This document shows, piece by piece, positions 18,192 to 29,407 of a DNA stretch of 64,000 bases. The translations under genes and the position numbers were made by a program. The stretch is from Gammaproteobacteria bacterium (GTDB lineage Bacteria; Pseudomonadota; Gammaproteobacteria; S012-40). The stretch's first letter is position 1; every line of letters begins with the position of its first letter. Location: contig WFPC01000011.1 in NCBI GenBank assembly GCA_015487785.1, positions 1 to 64,000 on the forward strand. Direction: 5' to 3'. The notes beneath the pieces were generated by a model, which had not been told where the DNA came from, ran no database searches, and worked only from the letters and a program-made list of their open reading frames with translations.

Positions 18192-19328
18192 ATGCACATG
18201 GCCCTCTCCCACGACAAACTGGCCTGCTGGCTGGCTCTGGCCCACGCACCGGGCATCGGCGCAAGTCACCTGCGCGAGCTGGTGGCGCACTTCGGCAGCC
18301 CACGGGCGGTGCTGGACCAGGCAGAGGCGGCGGCGCGCCTGCTCGGCGGCCGCGAAGCACTGGCCCGCGCCCTGCGCGAACCCCGCTGGGAAGCTGTGGA
18401 GCGTGATCTGGCCTGGCGCGAAAAGGACCCCGGGCACCACATCCTCAGCCTCGACGATCCCCGTTACCCGCCACAACTGGCCGACATCGCCGATCCACCG
18501 CCCTTGCTTTACGTGGCCGGCGACCCGGAATGCCTGCGCCTACCGCAACTGGCCATGGTGGGCAGCCGCAGCCCTTCCGCCGACGGCGAACACAATGCCT
18601 TCGAGTTCGCCCGCCACCTGGCCGCCTGCGGCCTGGCCATCACCAGCGGCCTGGCCCTGGGCATCGATGGCGCCAGCCACCGCGGTGCCCTGGCCGGCGA
18701 CGGCCTCACGGTGGCGGTGACCGGCACCGGGTTGGACCGGATCTATCCCCGCCAGCACGCCCGCCTGGCGCGGGAAATCATGGCCCGAGGCGGCGCCCTG
18801 GTGTCCGAGTTCGCCATCGGCACACATGCGGCGCGGGGCAACTTCCCGCGCCGCAACCGCATCATCAGTGGTCTCGCCCTGGGCACCCTGGTGGTGGAGG
18901 CGGCGCTGCGCAGCGGCTCGCTGATCACCGCCCGGCTGGCGGCGGAGCAAGGCCGCGAGGTGTTCGCCATCCCCGGCTCCATCCACAACCCCCTGGCCCG
19001 GGGCTGTCATGGCCTGATCCGCCAAGGCGCCAAGCTGGTGGAATCGGCGGCGGATATTTTCGAGGAGCTGCAGCTCGCCATGCCCGAACCACCACAAACC
19101 GACGAAGCTGCACACAACAATGCCACGATCGCCCAGGAACTGGACCAGGACTACAGGCATCTACTGGAATGCATGGGCTACGACCCCCAGCCGGTGGACT
19201 GCCTGATTGAACGAAGTGGATTGACGCCGGAGGCAGTTTCCTCCATGCTGTTGGTACTTGAATTGCAAGGCTATGTCGAGCCGGTTACCGGAAGTGGTTT
19301 CCGCCGCGTCATTAAAGGTATGAATTAA
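18192..19328 (+). CDS. dprA: DNA-processing protein DprA
   Basis: DprA loads RecA on incoming single-stranded DNA in natural transformation. The protein has an N-terminal helical region, the Rossmann-like core with MVGSRSPSADGEHNAFEFA, GLALGIDGASHRGAL, GTGLDRIYPRQH, NFPRRNRIISGLA and EAALRSGSLITARLAAEQGREVFAIPG (split here across the conserved core), and a C-terminal winged-helix domain. The ATG at 18192 (378 aa) or the one at 18198 fits the family; the frame opens 36 codons earlier but those residues look non-coding. The stop overlaps the smg start (TAATG). It is divergent from def; no LysM protein gene stands between them, unlike in many relatives. Confidence 0.93.
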   Translation: MHMALSHDKLACWLALAHAPGIGASHLRELVAHFGSPRAVLDQAEAAARLLGGREALARALREPRWEAVERDLAWREKDPGHHILSLDDPRYPPQLADIADPPPLLYVAGDPECLRLPQLAMVGSRSPSADGEHNAFEFARHLAACGLAITSGLALGIDGASHRGALAGDGLTVAVTGTGLDRIYPRQHARLAREIMARGGALVSEFAIGTHAARGNFPRRNRIISGLALGTLVVEAALRSGSLITARLAAEQGREVFAIPGSIHNPLARGCHGLIRQGAKLVESAADIFEELQLAMPEPPQTDEAAHNNATIAQELDQDYRHLLECMGYDPQPVDCLIERSGLTPEAVSSMLLVLELQGYVEPVTGSGFRRVIKGMN

Positions 19329-19804
19329 TGAAAGAAAATGTACTCGACGTCCTCATGTACCTGTTCGAGAACTACATCGACGAGGACGATCTGGTCAACC
19401 CCGACCGCGACGAGCTGAAGCTCGAACTGCAAGAGGCAGGCTTTGCCTCCGGCGAAGTGGAAAAGGCCTTTCGCTGGCTCGATGGCCTGGCCGAACTGGC
19501 CGGCGGCGAGCATTTCCATCCCCAGCGCGCCGACGCCATCCGGGTCTATTCCAGCCGCGAGCTGGAAAAGATGGAACCCGACTGCTGCGGTTTCCTGCTG
19601 TTTCTGGAACAGATCGGCGTGCTCGACGCCCACACCCGCGAGCTGGTCATCGACCGCATCATGGCGCTGGAAACCGACCAGATCAGCGAAGACCAGGTCA
19701 AATGGGTGGTGCTGATGGTGTTGTTCAACCAGCCCGGCCAGGAAGCCGCCTTCGCCTGGGTGGAAGACCTGGTGTTCGAGGAACACACCGGTTTTCTCCA
19801 CTGA
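19328..19804 (+). CDS. smg: Smg family protein (DUF494)
   Basis: This 158-residue acidic protein begins MKENVLDVLMYLFENYIDED and continues ELKLELQEAGF and AFRWLDGL, the DUF494/Smg signature. Smg lies beside dprA and topA in most gammaproteobacteria; its biochemical function is not settled. Coupling to dprA by TAATG and 33 bp to topA suggest one transcript. No transmembrane or catalytic motif is seen. Confidence 0.93.
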   Translation: MKENVLDVLMYLFENYIDEDDLVNPDRDELKLELQEAGFASGEVEKAFRWLDGLAELAGGEHFHPQRADAIRVYSSRELEKMEPDCCGFLLFLEQIGVLDAHTRELVIDRIMALETDQISEDQVKWVVLMVLFNQPGQEAAFAWVEDLVFEEHTGFLH

Positions 19805-19837
19805 GCCGGCCCCGTACCATCCCAAGCCAACTCGCTG

Positions 19838-22126
19838 ATGCCTGCCAATCTCGTCATCGTCGAATCGCCCGCCAAGGCCAAAACCATCAAGAAGTACCTG
19901 GGCAAGGACTTCGCCGTGCTGGCCTCCTACGGCCACGTGCGCGACCTGTTGCCCAAGGAAGGCGCGGTGGATACCGAGCACGACTTCAAGATGAAGTACC
20001 AAATCATCGACAAGAACAAGAAACACGTCGATGCCATCGCCAAGGCCCTCAAGCAGGCCGACACCCTGTACCTGGCCACCGACCCCGACCGCGAGGGTGA
20101 GGCCATCTCCTGGCATCTCTATGAATTGCTGAAGAAACGTGGCGCACTCAAGGGCAAGGCCGTGCACCGGGTGGTATTCCACGAAATCACCAAGCGCGCC
20201 ATCCAGGAAGCCATCGAGCATCCGCGCGAACTGTCCAGCGACCTGATCAATGCCCAGCAGGCCCGGCGCGCGCTGGACTACCTGGTGGGCTTCAACCTCT
20301 CGCCGCTGTTGTGGAAGAAGATTCGTCGCGGTCTGTCCGCCGGTCGGGTACAGAGCCCGGCGCTACGCATGATCGTGGAGCGCGAGGAAGAGATCGAACG
20401 CTTCAAGCCGCGTGAATACTGGACCATCGAGGCCGACGTGGAGGCCAAGCAGCAAGCCTTCAGCGCCAAGCTGATCGAATTCGAGGGTGACAAGATCCGC
20501 CAGTTCAGCATCACCGACGGCCAACGTGCCCGGCAGGTGGAACAGGCCATCGAAGAAGCCGCCCAAGGCAGGCTGCGGGTGGCCCGGGTGGAGAAGAAAC
20601 AACGCAAGCGCAACCCGGCGCCACCGTTCATCACCTCCACCCTGCAACAGGAGGCCTCGCGCAAGCTCGGCTTCAGCGCCCAGCGCACCATGCGCACCGC
20701 CCAGCAACTCTACGAGGGAGTGGACATCGGTGAAGGCGAGGTGGGCCTGATCACCTACATGCGTACCGACTCGGTCAACCTGGCCCAGGAAGCGGTAGAG
20801 GAGATCCGCGACTACATCGCCGAACGCTATGGCAAGGACAACCTGCCAACCAAGCCACGGAGCTACAAGACCAAGGCCAAGAACGCCCAAGAGGCTCACG
20901 AGGCCATCCGCCCCACCACCATCCACCTGACTCCGGAGCAGCTCAAGTCCAGGCTCAGCGCCGACCAGTTCAAGCTCTACAGCCTGATCTGGAAACGCAC
21001 TATCGCCTGCCAGATGATCCATGCCACGGTACACACGGTGAGCCTGGACCTGACCAGCGGCAACAGCGTGTTCCGCGCCACCGGCTCCACCATCGCCAAG
21101 CCCGGCTTCATGGCGGTGTACCAGGAAGGCCAGGACGACCGCAAGAAGGACGACGACGAGGGCCGTATCCTCCCGCCATTGGAGGAAGGCGACCACGTGG
21201 ACCTACGCAAGCTGCGCCCCGAGCAGCACTTCACCGAGCCACCGCCACGCTACAGCGAGGCCAGCCTAGTGAAGTCACTGGAAGAACACGGCATCGGCCG
21301 ACCGTCCACCTATGCCTCCATCATCTCCACCTTGTTGCAACGAGAATACGTGGAGCTGGACAAGCGCCGCTTCATCCCCACCGACGTGGGCCGGGTGGTG
21401 AACAAGTTCCTCACCGAGCACTTCACCCAGTACATCGACTACGACTTCACCGCCAAGCTGGAAGACGAGCTGGACGCCGTCTCGCGCGGCGAGAAGGACT
21501 GGATTCCCCTGCTGCGCGAGTTCTGGGAACCCTTCAAGAGACTGGTGGACGACAAGACCCAGAGCGTGGACCGCAAGGACGTCACCCAGGAAAAACTCGA
21601 CGAGGCCTGTCCCAAGTGTGGCCAGCCGCTGTCCATTCGCCTGGGCCGGCGTGGCCGCTTCATCGGCTGCACCGCCTATCCCGATTGCGACTACACCCGC
21701 AACCTGGGCGAAGACCGGGCCAGCGCCGAGCCGGAGGTGGTGGAAGGGCGCAAATGCCCCGAATGCGGCTCCGACTTGATCATTCGCCAGGGGCGCTATG
21801 GCAAATTCATCGGCTGCAGCGGCTACCCCGACTGCCGCCACATCGAGCCGCTGGAAAAACCCGAGGACACCGGCGTGACCTGCCCCCAATGCCAGCAGGG
21901 CAACCTGCTCAAGCGCAAATCACGCAATGGCAAGATCTTCTACTCCTGCGCCACCTATCCGAAGTGCAACTACGCGGTATGGAACGAGCCGGTGGCCGAA
22001 CCCTGCCCCCGCTGCAACTGGCCCATCCTCACCATCAAGACCACCAAGCGCCGCGGCACCGAAAAGGTCTGCCCGCAAAAGGACTGCGACTACAGCGAGG
22101 CGCTGGAGACGCCACAAGCCGGCTGA
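19838..22126 (+). CDS. topA: DNA topoisomerase I
   Basis: Type IA topoisomerase that relaxes negative supercoils. The 762-residue protein starts with the TOPRIM domain ([17 protein letters not shown]; acidic triad in [15 protein letters not shown]), followed by the gate domains with the catalytic tyrosine in [12 protein letters not shown] near residue 307. The C-terminus has four zinc-ribbon-like units with paired cysteines: CPKCG...CTAYPDC, CPECG...CSGYPDC, CPQCQ...CATYPKC and CPRC...CPQKDC. It is shorter than the E. coli enzyme (865) because it lacks part of the C-terminal extension, which is common outside enterics. Confidence 0.97.
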   Translation: MPANLVIVESPAKAKTIKKYLGKDFAVLASYGHVRDLLPKEGAVDTEHDFKMKYQIIDKNKKHVDAIAKALKQADTLYLATDPDREGEAISWHLYELLKKRGALKGKAVHRVVFHEITKRAIQEAIEHPRELSSDLINAQQARRALDYLVGFNLSPLLWKKIRRGLSAGRVQSPALRMIVEREEEIERFKPREYWTIEADVEAKQQAFSAKLIEFEGDKIRQFSITDGQRARQVEQAIEEAAQGRLRVARVEKKQRKRNPAPPFITSTLQQEASRKLGFSAQRTMRTAQQLYEGVDIGEGEVGLITYMRTDSVNLAQEAVEEIRDYIAERYGKDNLPTKPRSYKTKAKNAQEAHEAIRPTTIHLTPEQLKSRLSADQFKLYSLIWKRTIACQMIHATVHTVSLDLTSGNSVFRATGSTIAKPGFMAVYQEGQDDRKKDDDEGRILPPLEEGDHVDLRKLRPEQHFTEPPPRYSEASLVKSLEEHGIGRPSTYASIISTLLQREYVELDKRRFIPTDVGRVVNKFLTEHFTQYIDYDFTAKLEDELDAVSRGEKDWIPLLREFWEPFKRLVDDKTQSVDRKDVTQEKLDEACPKCGQPLSIRLGRRGRFIGCTAYPDCDYTRNLGEDRASAEPEVVEGRKCPECGSDLIIRQGRYGKFIGCSGYPDCRHIEPLEKPEDTGVTCPQCQQGNLLKRKSRNGKIFYSCATYPKCNYAVWNEPVAEPCPRCNWPILTIKTTKRRGTEKVCPQKDCDYSEALETPQAG

Positions 22127-22136
22127 TGGCACAATC

Positions 22137-22160
22137 TTTTTTGCCCTCGGACGGGCAAAA
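22137..22160. repeat. Inverted repeat overlapping the typA promoter
   Basis: TTTTGCCC (22139-22146) and GGGCAAAA (22153-22160) form an 8-bp perfect hairpin with a 6-base loop, preceded by extra T residues. On the plus strand no T-run follows, so it is a poor terminator for topA. It covers the -35 box and spacer of the candidate typA promoter, so it could serve as an operator. Confidence 0.5.
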
Positions 22161-22169
22161 CTGTAGAAT
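22141..22169 (+). promoter_or_regulatory. Sigma-70 promoter of typA
   Basis: TTGCCC (22141-22146), a 17-base spacer and TAGAAT (22164-22169) fit a sigma-70 promoter with four of six and five of six consensus bases. A start near 22176 would give a leader of about 45 bases to the typA ATG at 22221. The same -35 hexamer and spacing recur before mreB. Confidence 0.6.
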
Positions 22170-22220
22170 GCGCGCCTCGTTTTCTCCCACGCCGCCGCGC
22201 CGGCCACACAGACCGACCCA

Positions 22221-24044
<1,824 letters not shown>

Positions 24045-24065
24045 CCCCCATTACCCAGTCCCCGG

Positions 24066-24086
24066 CAGGGTTTTTGCAAAACCCTG
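24066..24086. repeat. Stem-loop between typA and the histidine kinase gene
   Basis: CAGGGTTTT (24066-24074) and AAAACCCTG (24078-24086) form a perfect 9-bp stem with a 3-base loop, 22 bases after the typA stop. It is not followed by a T-run, so it is not a canonical terminator; the bases that follow (TGCCCG) could extend the stem with a bulge. It may protect the typA transcript end or act as an operator for the kinase gene. Confidence 0.5.
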
Positions 24087-24112
24087 TGCCCGTTTGCAAG
24101 CCGGGCTCTGCC

Positions 24113-25981
24113 ATGCGCCAGCACAACGCCAGCATCGACCCCGCTCCCGGAGCGAGCCGCACGCCCGATCCGCTCACCCAGGCCCGCCGGCTCGCCCTGG
24201 TGGCGGTGCTGCTGATCCTCGCCGTACTGGCCATTCTCACCGCCTTCAACCTCAAGTCCCAGGCCATCAACAGCAAGGCCCATACCCAGTGGCACCACTA
24301 CAGCACCGGCATCGAGCGCAAGAGTCAGCTCATCAGCCGAATCCACCAGCACCTGGGCTATGCCGGCATGATCCATCATTTCAAGAATGCCGTTCTGCGC
24401 CGCGACCCGGCCTATCTGGACCAGGCCGGACAACACATCGAGCATGCCCTGGAAGCCATCGCCGAATACCGCGCCCTGGGCACATCCACGGCCGAAATCG
24501 AAGCCCTGCAGGCCGTTGACGACACCATCGACCGCTACACCGAGAAAATCGCCCTCATCCGCCAAATGATCGCTGCGGGAGCCGACGCCCACCGGATCGA
24601 CACCCGGGTCAAGGTGGACGACAGCGCCGCCACCGCGGCCCTGGCCAGCTTGCGTACCATCTGGCGCCAGAACCACGAGGCCACCGAATCGGCCTTCGAG
24701 CAGATGTTCCACGATTACCTGTCACTGTCCCGACTCAGCAACTACCTGCAACCGCTGTATTTCCTGTTCAGCGTCATTGTCATCGCCATTTTCATGCGTC
24801 TCATCAACACCTTGCAGCACCAACACCAGCAACAGCTACGCAGCGAGCGCCGCGCCGCCGCCATCGTGGACAACAGCAGCGAGGCCATCATCACCATCGA
24901 CGACCGGGGCCGCATCGAAACCTTCAATCCCGCCGCCAGCCGCCTGTTCGGCTTCCAGCCCGCAGACGTTCTGGGCCAAAGCGTATCCCTGCTCATGCCG
25001 GAGTGTTGGCGCCAGCGCCACGAAGCCTACCTGGCCGACATGCAACGCCGTGGCGGCGATGTCATGGGCAAGGTGCGCGAAGTGGAAGGCCAGCGCAAGG
25101 ACGGCAGCCCGTTTCCATTGGAAATCAGCATCGCCCCCATCAGAGATGAATACAGCAAGCGCAGCCGCTACCTGGGCATCTGCCGCGACATCAGCCAACG
25201 CAAGCAAATCGAGCGAGAACAACAACAGGCCCGCCATCTGGCCGAGCAGGCCAGGCGCGATGCCGAGCGGGCCAGCAAGGCCAAGACCCGCCTGCTGTCC
25301 CAGGTCAGCCACGAATTGCGCACACCGCTCAATGCCATTCTGGGCTTCGCCCAGCTACTGCGCCTGGATCCACGACACCCCCTGAGCGAGGCGCAGGCCC
25401 AGCGAGTGGACGAAATAGAACAAGCCGGCCATCACCTGTTGGAGCTGGTGGAAGAACTCCTCGACCTGGCCCGCATCGAGTCCGGCCATGCCCAGCTTCA
25501 GATTGAAATCCTCCCCGTGGATGAACTGCTGCAAGACTGCCTGAGCCTGATCACCCCCCTGGCAAACGAACAGGGACTGGAAGTGGCACTTGCCCACGAT
25601 CATCGCCCCGGCCAGCGAGTGCGGGCCGATGCCGGCCGACTCAAGCAGGTCCTGCTCAACCTGCTTTCCAATGCCTGCAAATACAATCGTCCCGGAGGCA
25701 AAATCCACCTGCGCTGCCAGGCCGCGCCACAAGCCGGCCGGCTGCGCATCAGCGTCAGCGACACCGGCCAGGGCATAGACCCAGACAAGCTGGACCAACT
25801 CTTCACCCCCTTCGAGCGCCTGGATGCCCAGGAACGTGGCATCGAGGGCAGCGGCATCGGCCTGGTCATCAGCAAGCAACTGGTGGAACAGATGGGCGGC
25901 GAACTGGACCTGATCAACCGCCCGGGCCAGGGCTGCAGCTTCTGGCTGGAGCTGCCGGCCGCGCCAGCAAAAACGGATTAA
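24113..25981 (+). CDS. PAS-domain sensor histidine kinase
   Basis: A membrane-bound sensor kinase of 622 residues. A helix at about residues 25-48 and a second near 205-225 bracket a periplasmic helical sensor region of about 155 residues. Next comes a PAS domain (IVDNSSEAIITIDDRGRIE, FNPAASRLFGF) with its PAC tail, a HisKA domain with the phosphoacceptor in SQVSHELRTPLNAILGF, and a HATPase with N-box NLLSNACKYN, G1 DTGQGID and G2 GSGIGLVISK. There is no receiver domain. The ATG at 24113 is preferred to a TTG at 24074 that sits inside a hairpin too close to its ribosome site. No regulator gene is directly adjacent; the receiver-PP2C gene 1.6 kb downstream is the nearest candidate partner. Confidence 0.9.
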   Translation: MRQHNASIDPAPGASRTPDPLTQARRLALVAVLLILAVLAILTAFNLKSQAINSKAHTQWHHYSTGIERKSQLISRIHQHLGYAGMIHHFKNAVLRRDPAYLDQAGQHIEHALEAIAEYRALGTSTAEIEALQAVDDTIDRYTEKIALIRQMIAAGADAHRIDTRVKVDDSAATAALASLRTIWRQNHEATESAFEQMFHDYLSLSRLSNYLQPLYFLFSVIVIAIFMRLINTLQHQHQQQLRSERRAAAIVDNSSEAIITIDDRGRIETFNPAASRLFGFQPADVLGQSVSLLMPECWRQRHEAYLADMQRRGGDVMGKVREVEGQRKDGSPFPLEISIAPIRDEYSKRSRYLGICRDISQRKQIEREQQQARHLAEQARRDAERASKAKTRLLSQVSHELRTPLNAILGFAQLLRLDPRHPLSEAQAQRVDEIEQAGHHLLELVEELLDLARIESGHAQLQIEILPVDELLQDCLSLITPLANEQGLEVALAHDHRPGQRVRADAGRLKQVLLNLLSNACKYNRPGGKIHLRCQAAPQAGRLRISVSDTGQGIDPDKLDQLFTPFERLDAQERGIEGSGIGLVISKQLVEQMGGELDLINRPGQGCSFWLELPAAPAKTD

Positions 25982-26021
25982 AGCACTGGGGATTTTAACC
26001 GATAACCTCAGTAAGGAAAGG

Positions 26022-26147
26022 ATGCAGAATGCCACCGGCTACGACCAATGTGGGACTAAAGGGCCTATACCCCATGCCGATACGCCTCAAAGATCCGTGG
26101 AGACATGTCAAGCAATGGAACACTGCCCACAAGGACCCTGCTCATGA
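26022..26147 (+). CDS. Possible small Cys-rich ORF upstream of the MCP-like gene
   Basis: An open frame of 41 codons, with AAGGA four bases before its ATG, encodes a peptide rich in Cys, Pro and Gln ([14 protein letters not shown] ... HCPQGPCS; four cysteines). Its TGA overlaps the ATG of the MCP-like gene (ATGA at 26144-26147), the coupling pattern seen elsewhere in this window. No family is recognised, there is no signal peptide, and codon bias is weak. It may be a leader peptide, a small metal-binding protein, or chance. An overlapping frame from 26029 has a similar ribosome site. Confidence 0.3.
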   Translation: MQNATGYDQCGTKGPIPHADTPQRSVETCQAMEHCPQGPCS

Positions 26148-27322
26148 TGCAAAAGGTACGACTAAGAATACTCTGGCCCGCCTGGCTGCTCACCGCGCTC
26201 GCCATGGCTGGCAGCCTCTATGCCCTGGATGGTAGCGGCCTCACTACCGGTATACTGTTTCTGCTCGGCCTGGCCTGGACCCTCACCGTGCTGCGCCTGT
26301 TGCGCAAGATCACGCCCGACAAGGGCGAATCAGCCACGCCCCCATCCGATGAACAACTCCAGCACCGGGCCCGGGCCGGGCTGAACACCATACTGCAAAA
26401 CGCCAGCGAGGAATTGCCGGCCATTCTCGACACCATGAACCAGCTCCAGGGCGTCATCGGCGATGCCACCGCCAAGCTCAATCACAGCTTCAGCGACCTC
26501 AACAGCAATGCCGAGCGCCAGAACCGCCTCATCCGCGAACTCATCCAGACCCTCAACGAAGCACCCGAGGACGAGAACATCATGACCCTGGAGCGCTTCA
26601 CCAACAAGACCGGCCGCACCCTGCGCGACTATGTGGACATCCTGGTGATCGTGAGCAAGAACAGCGTCGCCGCCGCGCACAAGATGCTGGACATGAACAC
26701 CCACATGGAAAAAACCTTCGAGCTGCTGCGCACGGTGGAAAGCCTGGCCAACCAGACCAGCCTGCTGGCCCTGAATGCCTCCATAGAAGCCAGCCGCGCC
26801 GGCGAGGCCGGGCGCAGTTTCGCGGTAGTGGCCAACGAAGTGCGCAACCTGGCGGGCAAGTCGCGGGATCTCAACGACGAGATCCACGACCACATCACCG
26901 ACAGCCAGCGCACCCTGGAAGAAACCAACCAGCTCATCACCTACATTGCCTCCATGGACATGAGCATGGCCATGCGCGCCAAGGACGACCTGGACCAGAT
27001 GAGCGCGCAACTGGAGCAGAACCAGCGCCTGCTCTCCGACAGCCTGCAGCAATCATCGCAAATCGCCGCCGACATCCATCGCGATGTCTGCCTGGCGGTC
27101 ACCGCGCTGCAGTACGAAGACATGGTGAGCCAGTTGGTGGAATTCGTGAAGAACCGCCTCCAGCCGGTGCTCGAGACCCTGCAGGACAGCCGCGCCGAGC
27201 TGGCTCATGCCGGACTGGCCGAGGCCGTGCTGCATCTCCAGCAGGCGCTGGAACGCACGAATACCGGCCACCGCGCGGTGGCCAACACCTCAGTGGACGA
27301 GGGCGAGATCGAATTGTTCTGA
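26144..27322 (+). CDS. Membrane-anchored MCP-like signalling protein without HAMP
   Basis: The 392-residue protein has two closely spaced helices (about residues 8-28 and 33-52) and almost no periplasmic part. A long helical cytoplasmic region follows with the chemoreceptor hairpin tip [20 protein letters not shown] and [18 protein letters not shown] (residues 202-240). A C-terminal helix with [15 protein letters not shown] and the tail EGEIELF complete it. There is no HAMP domain, and no CheA/CheW gene is in this window. The ATG at 26144 has AAGGAC seven bases upstream. It is 15 bp from the STAS gene, so its signal likely feeds the STAS/PP2C pair rather than classical chemotaxis; this last point is inference. 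Confidence 0.85.
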   Translation: MMQKVRLRILWPAWLLTALAMAGSLYALDGSGLTTGILFLLGLAWTLTVLRLLRKITPDKGESATPPSDEQLQHRARAGLNTILQNASEELPAILDTMNQLQGVIGDATAKLNHSFSDLNSNAERQNRLIRELIQTLNEAPEDENIMTLERFTNKTGRTLRDYVDILVIVSKNSVAAAHKMLDMNTHMEKTFELLRTVESLANQTSLLALNASIEASRAGEAGRSFAVVANEVRNLAGKSRDLNDEIHDHITDSQRTLEETNQLITYIASMDMSMAMRAKDDLDQMSAQLEQNQRLLSDSLQQSSQIAADIHRDVCLAVTALQYEDMVSQLVEFVKNRLQPVLETLQDSRAELAHAGLAEAVLHLQQALERTNTGHRAVANTSVDEGEIELF

Positions 27323-27337
27323 CCCGGAATCGACACC

Positions 27338-27643
27338 ATGACTATCGAGATCCAGTTTTCCAACCAGGACAAGACGCTGACCATAAGCATCGGCGAACTG
27401 TTCAACTTCAAGCTGCTCGATGAATTCCGTCAGGCCTACCTGGATCCCCGCGCCCGACAGGCCGACATCGTGATCGACCTGCGCCAAACCCGTGGCATGG
27501 ACAGCTCGGCCCTGGGCATGCTGCTCAACATGCAACAACACCTGGGCCGCGACAACGGGCAGATTCGTATCGTCAATGCCTCACCGGACATCAAGCGCAT
27601 CCTGTTAATCGCCCGTTTCGACAAGAAGTTCACCATCGAATAG
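27338..27643 (+). CDS. STAS-domain anti-anti-sigma factor (HsbA-like)
   Basis: A 101-residue single STAS domain. The phosphoserine site is in RGMDSSALGMLLNMQQHLG (Ser56/Ser57), matching SpoIIAA, RsbV and HsbA. Such proteins switch partner by Ser phosphorylation: a kinase inactivates and a PP2C phosphatase restores them. It is placed two bases before the receiver-PP2C gene, the same pairing as hsbA-hsbR in Pseudomonas aeruginosa, where the pair controls FlgM and a diguanylate cyclase. The partner here is unknown; the nearby GGDEF protein is a candidate. Confidence 0.88.
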   Translation: MTIEIQFSNQDKTLTISIGELFNFKLLDEFRQAYLDPRARQADIVIDLRQTRGMDSSALGMLLNMQQHLGRDNGQIRIVNASPDIKRILLIARFDKKFTIE

Positions 27644-27645
27644 CC

Positions 27646-29256
27646 ATGGAAACCCTACTGATCGTCGACGACAACGAGATCAACCGCCGCGTGTTGCGGG
27701 AAATGCTGGAACTGGAGGGGCATCAGGTCGTGGAGGCCCACAATGGCCATGAAGCCATCGAACTTTTCCAGCAACGGGAACCCAGCCTGGTGTTGATGGA
27801 CATCATGATGCCAGGCATGGACGGTCAGGAAGCCACCCGGCATATCAAGTCCCTGACCGGCGAACGGCACACCCCGGTGATCTATGTCACCGCCAAGAGC
27901 ACCACGGCCCTGCCCACGGCGCTGGCGGCCGGCGGCGACGACTTCATCACCAAGCCGGTGGATTTCAAACTCCTGCAGGCCAAGATACGCGCCCACTTGC
28001 GGGTACAACGGCTCAACCGCCAGCTTAGCCAGCAACAGCAGTTGATGGCCCATTTCTTCGACGCGGCATTGCAACAGAGCTATCTCGACCCCGGCGTGAT
28101 CCGCCATCACATGGCCCCGGCCTCGGCCTTCAACGGCGACATCCTGCTGGCCGAGCGCGGCCCCCATGGCGGGCTCTATGTCTTGCTGGGTGATTTCACC
28201 GGCCATGGTCTCGGCGCCGCCATGGGCACCCTGCCGGCGGCCCAGGTGTTTTTCGCCATGACCCGCAAGGGCGCCTGCGTGGCCGATCTGGCCCGCGAGA
28301 TCAACCGCCAACTGCACACCCTGCTGCCCCCTGGCATGTTCCTGGCCGCCACCTTGCTGGAACTCGGCCCCTCGGGCACCCATGTCAATCTCTGGTCCGG
28401 CGGCATGCCACGCATCTGGTGGCTGGACCGAGACAACAGGCTCAAGTCACCCCTGCCCTCCTTCCACATGCCCCTGGGCATCCTGACCGATGCGGAATTC
28501 GATCCCGCGGTGCAAGCCTACGCGGTGGACCCGGGCGACCGCCTCTACCTCCACAGCGACGGCCTCACCGAGGCAGACAACGAGACCGGCGCAATCTTTG
28601 GCGAAAGCCGCCTGGAACACATCCTGACGAACCCCGTGGATGACCCCTTCCAGGCCCTGCTGCAGGCACTCGATCAGTTCCGCGGCCAACAGCCCCAAAG
28701 TGACGACATCAGCCTGGTGGAGATACGCTGCCAGGCCATCGCCCCGGCCGAGCCGTCCTGCCACGACACCGGCGACGAACCCGATGTACTGCCCTGGCAG
28801 CTGAGCCTGGCACTCGACAGCGAGCAGATCCGCCGCTTCGAACCCGTCACCCTGATCGGCGAGCTGTTCACCGGCCACAAATGCCTGGCCCGGCACTGCA
28901 ATCTCATCCAGACCGTGTTGTCGGAAATCTATCACCATTTACTGGAACACGGCCTGCTGGGCCTGGACGCACGCATGAAAACCGACGAAACCCGCTTCGT
29001 GGCCTATTACCGCCAAAGGGAAAAGGCCCTGGCCCGGTTGCACGATGTCCACATGGAAATCCGCCTGGCGCTGGACAACGACGCCCACGGAAAATACCTG
29101 CGCATCCGGATGCAACACGACGGCCCGGCCGCGGACGCTCATCCATCAGCCGCCAGCTCGGAACACCCCACCGGCCTCGGCCTGGCCGCGGCCCTGTGCG
29201 ACAGCCTGCGACTGCACGATGACGGCCGCGCCATCGAGGCCTGTTTCCGCCTTTAA
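27646..29256 (+). CDS. Response regulator with PP2C phosphatase and HATPase-like domain (HsbR-like)
   Basis: The 536-residue regulator has three parts. The receiver (1-120) holds D8, D9, phosphoacceptor D52 (LVLMDIMMPGMDG) and K103 (ITKPVDF). The SpoIIE-type PP2C domain (about 140-365) has metal-binding NGDILL, GDFTGHGLGAAMG and QSDDISLVEI. The C-terminal part (about 385-536) aligns with RsbW-type HATPases by SEIYHHLLEHGLLGLD and PTGLGLAAALCDSL. In the latter the N-box Asn reads His and the usual D-x-G of the G1 box reads HDGP, so kinase activity is doubtful. It would act as a phosphorylation-controlled phosphatase of the upstream STAS protein. Confidence 0.88.
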   Translation: METLLIVDDNEINRRVLREMLELEGHQVVEAHNGHEAIELFQQREPSLVLMDIMMPGMDGQEATRHIKSLTGERHTPVIYVTAKSTTALPTALAAGGDDFITKPVDFKLLQAKIRAHLRVQRLNRQLSQQQQLMAHFFDAALQQSYLDPGVIRHHMAPASAFNGDILLAERGPHGGLYVLLGDFTGHGLGAAMGTLPAAQVFFAMTRKGACVADLAREINRQLHTLLPPGMFLAATLLELGPSGTHVNLWSGGMPRIWWLDRDNRLKSPLPSFHMPLGILTDAEFDPAVQAYAVDPGDRLYLHSDGLTEADNETGAIFGESRLEHILTNPVDDPFQALLQALDQFRGQQPQSDDISLVEIRCQAIAPAEPSCHDTGDEPDVLPWQLSLALDSEQIRRFEPVTLIGELFTGHKCLARHCNLIQTVLSEIYHHLLEHGLLGLDARMKTDETRFVAYYRQREKALARLHDVHMEIRLALDNDAHGKYLRIRMQHDGPAADAHPSAASSEHPTGLGLAAALCDSLRLHDDGRAIEACFRL

Positions 29257-29407
29257 GCCCACATTGCCTCTTGGGATTCCCCCTCACGGGCCATCGACGC
29301 TGGGGATTCAAGCGCAACCCCCGTAAAGTTGTCTTGTATACTCAAGTTTTATGTCCCGGACCCGATCAAACATCCAGGCATAAAATCCTGGAAGCGGATC
29401 AATCATC

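Noticed and set aside
22127-22165. Intrinsic terminator of topA at the TTTTGCCC/GGGCAAAA hairpin
   Set aside because: The T-run precedes the stem on the plus strand and CTGTAG follows it, so a U-tract is missing; the site fits a promoter/operator better.
25982-26143. Possible c-di-GMP riboswitch before the MCP-like gene
   Set aside because: The GEMM core sequence and its paired stems could not be found.
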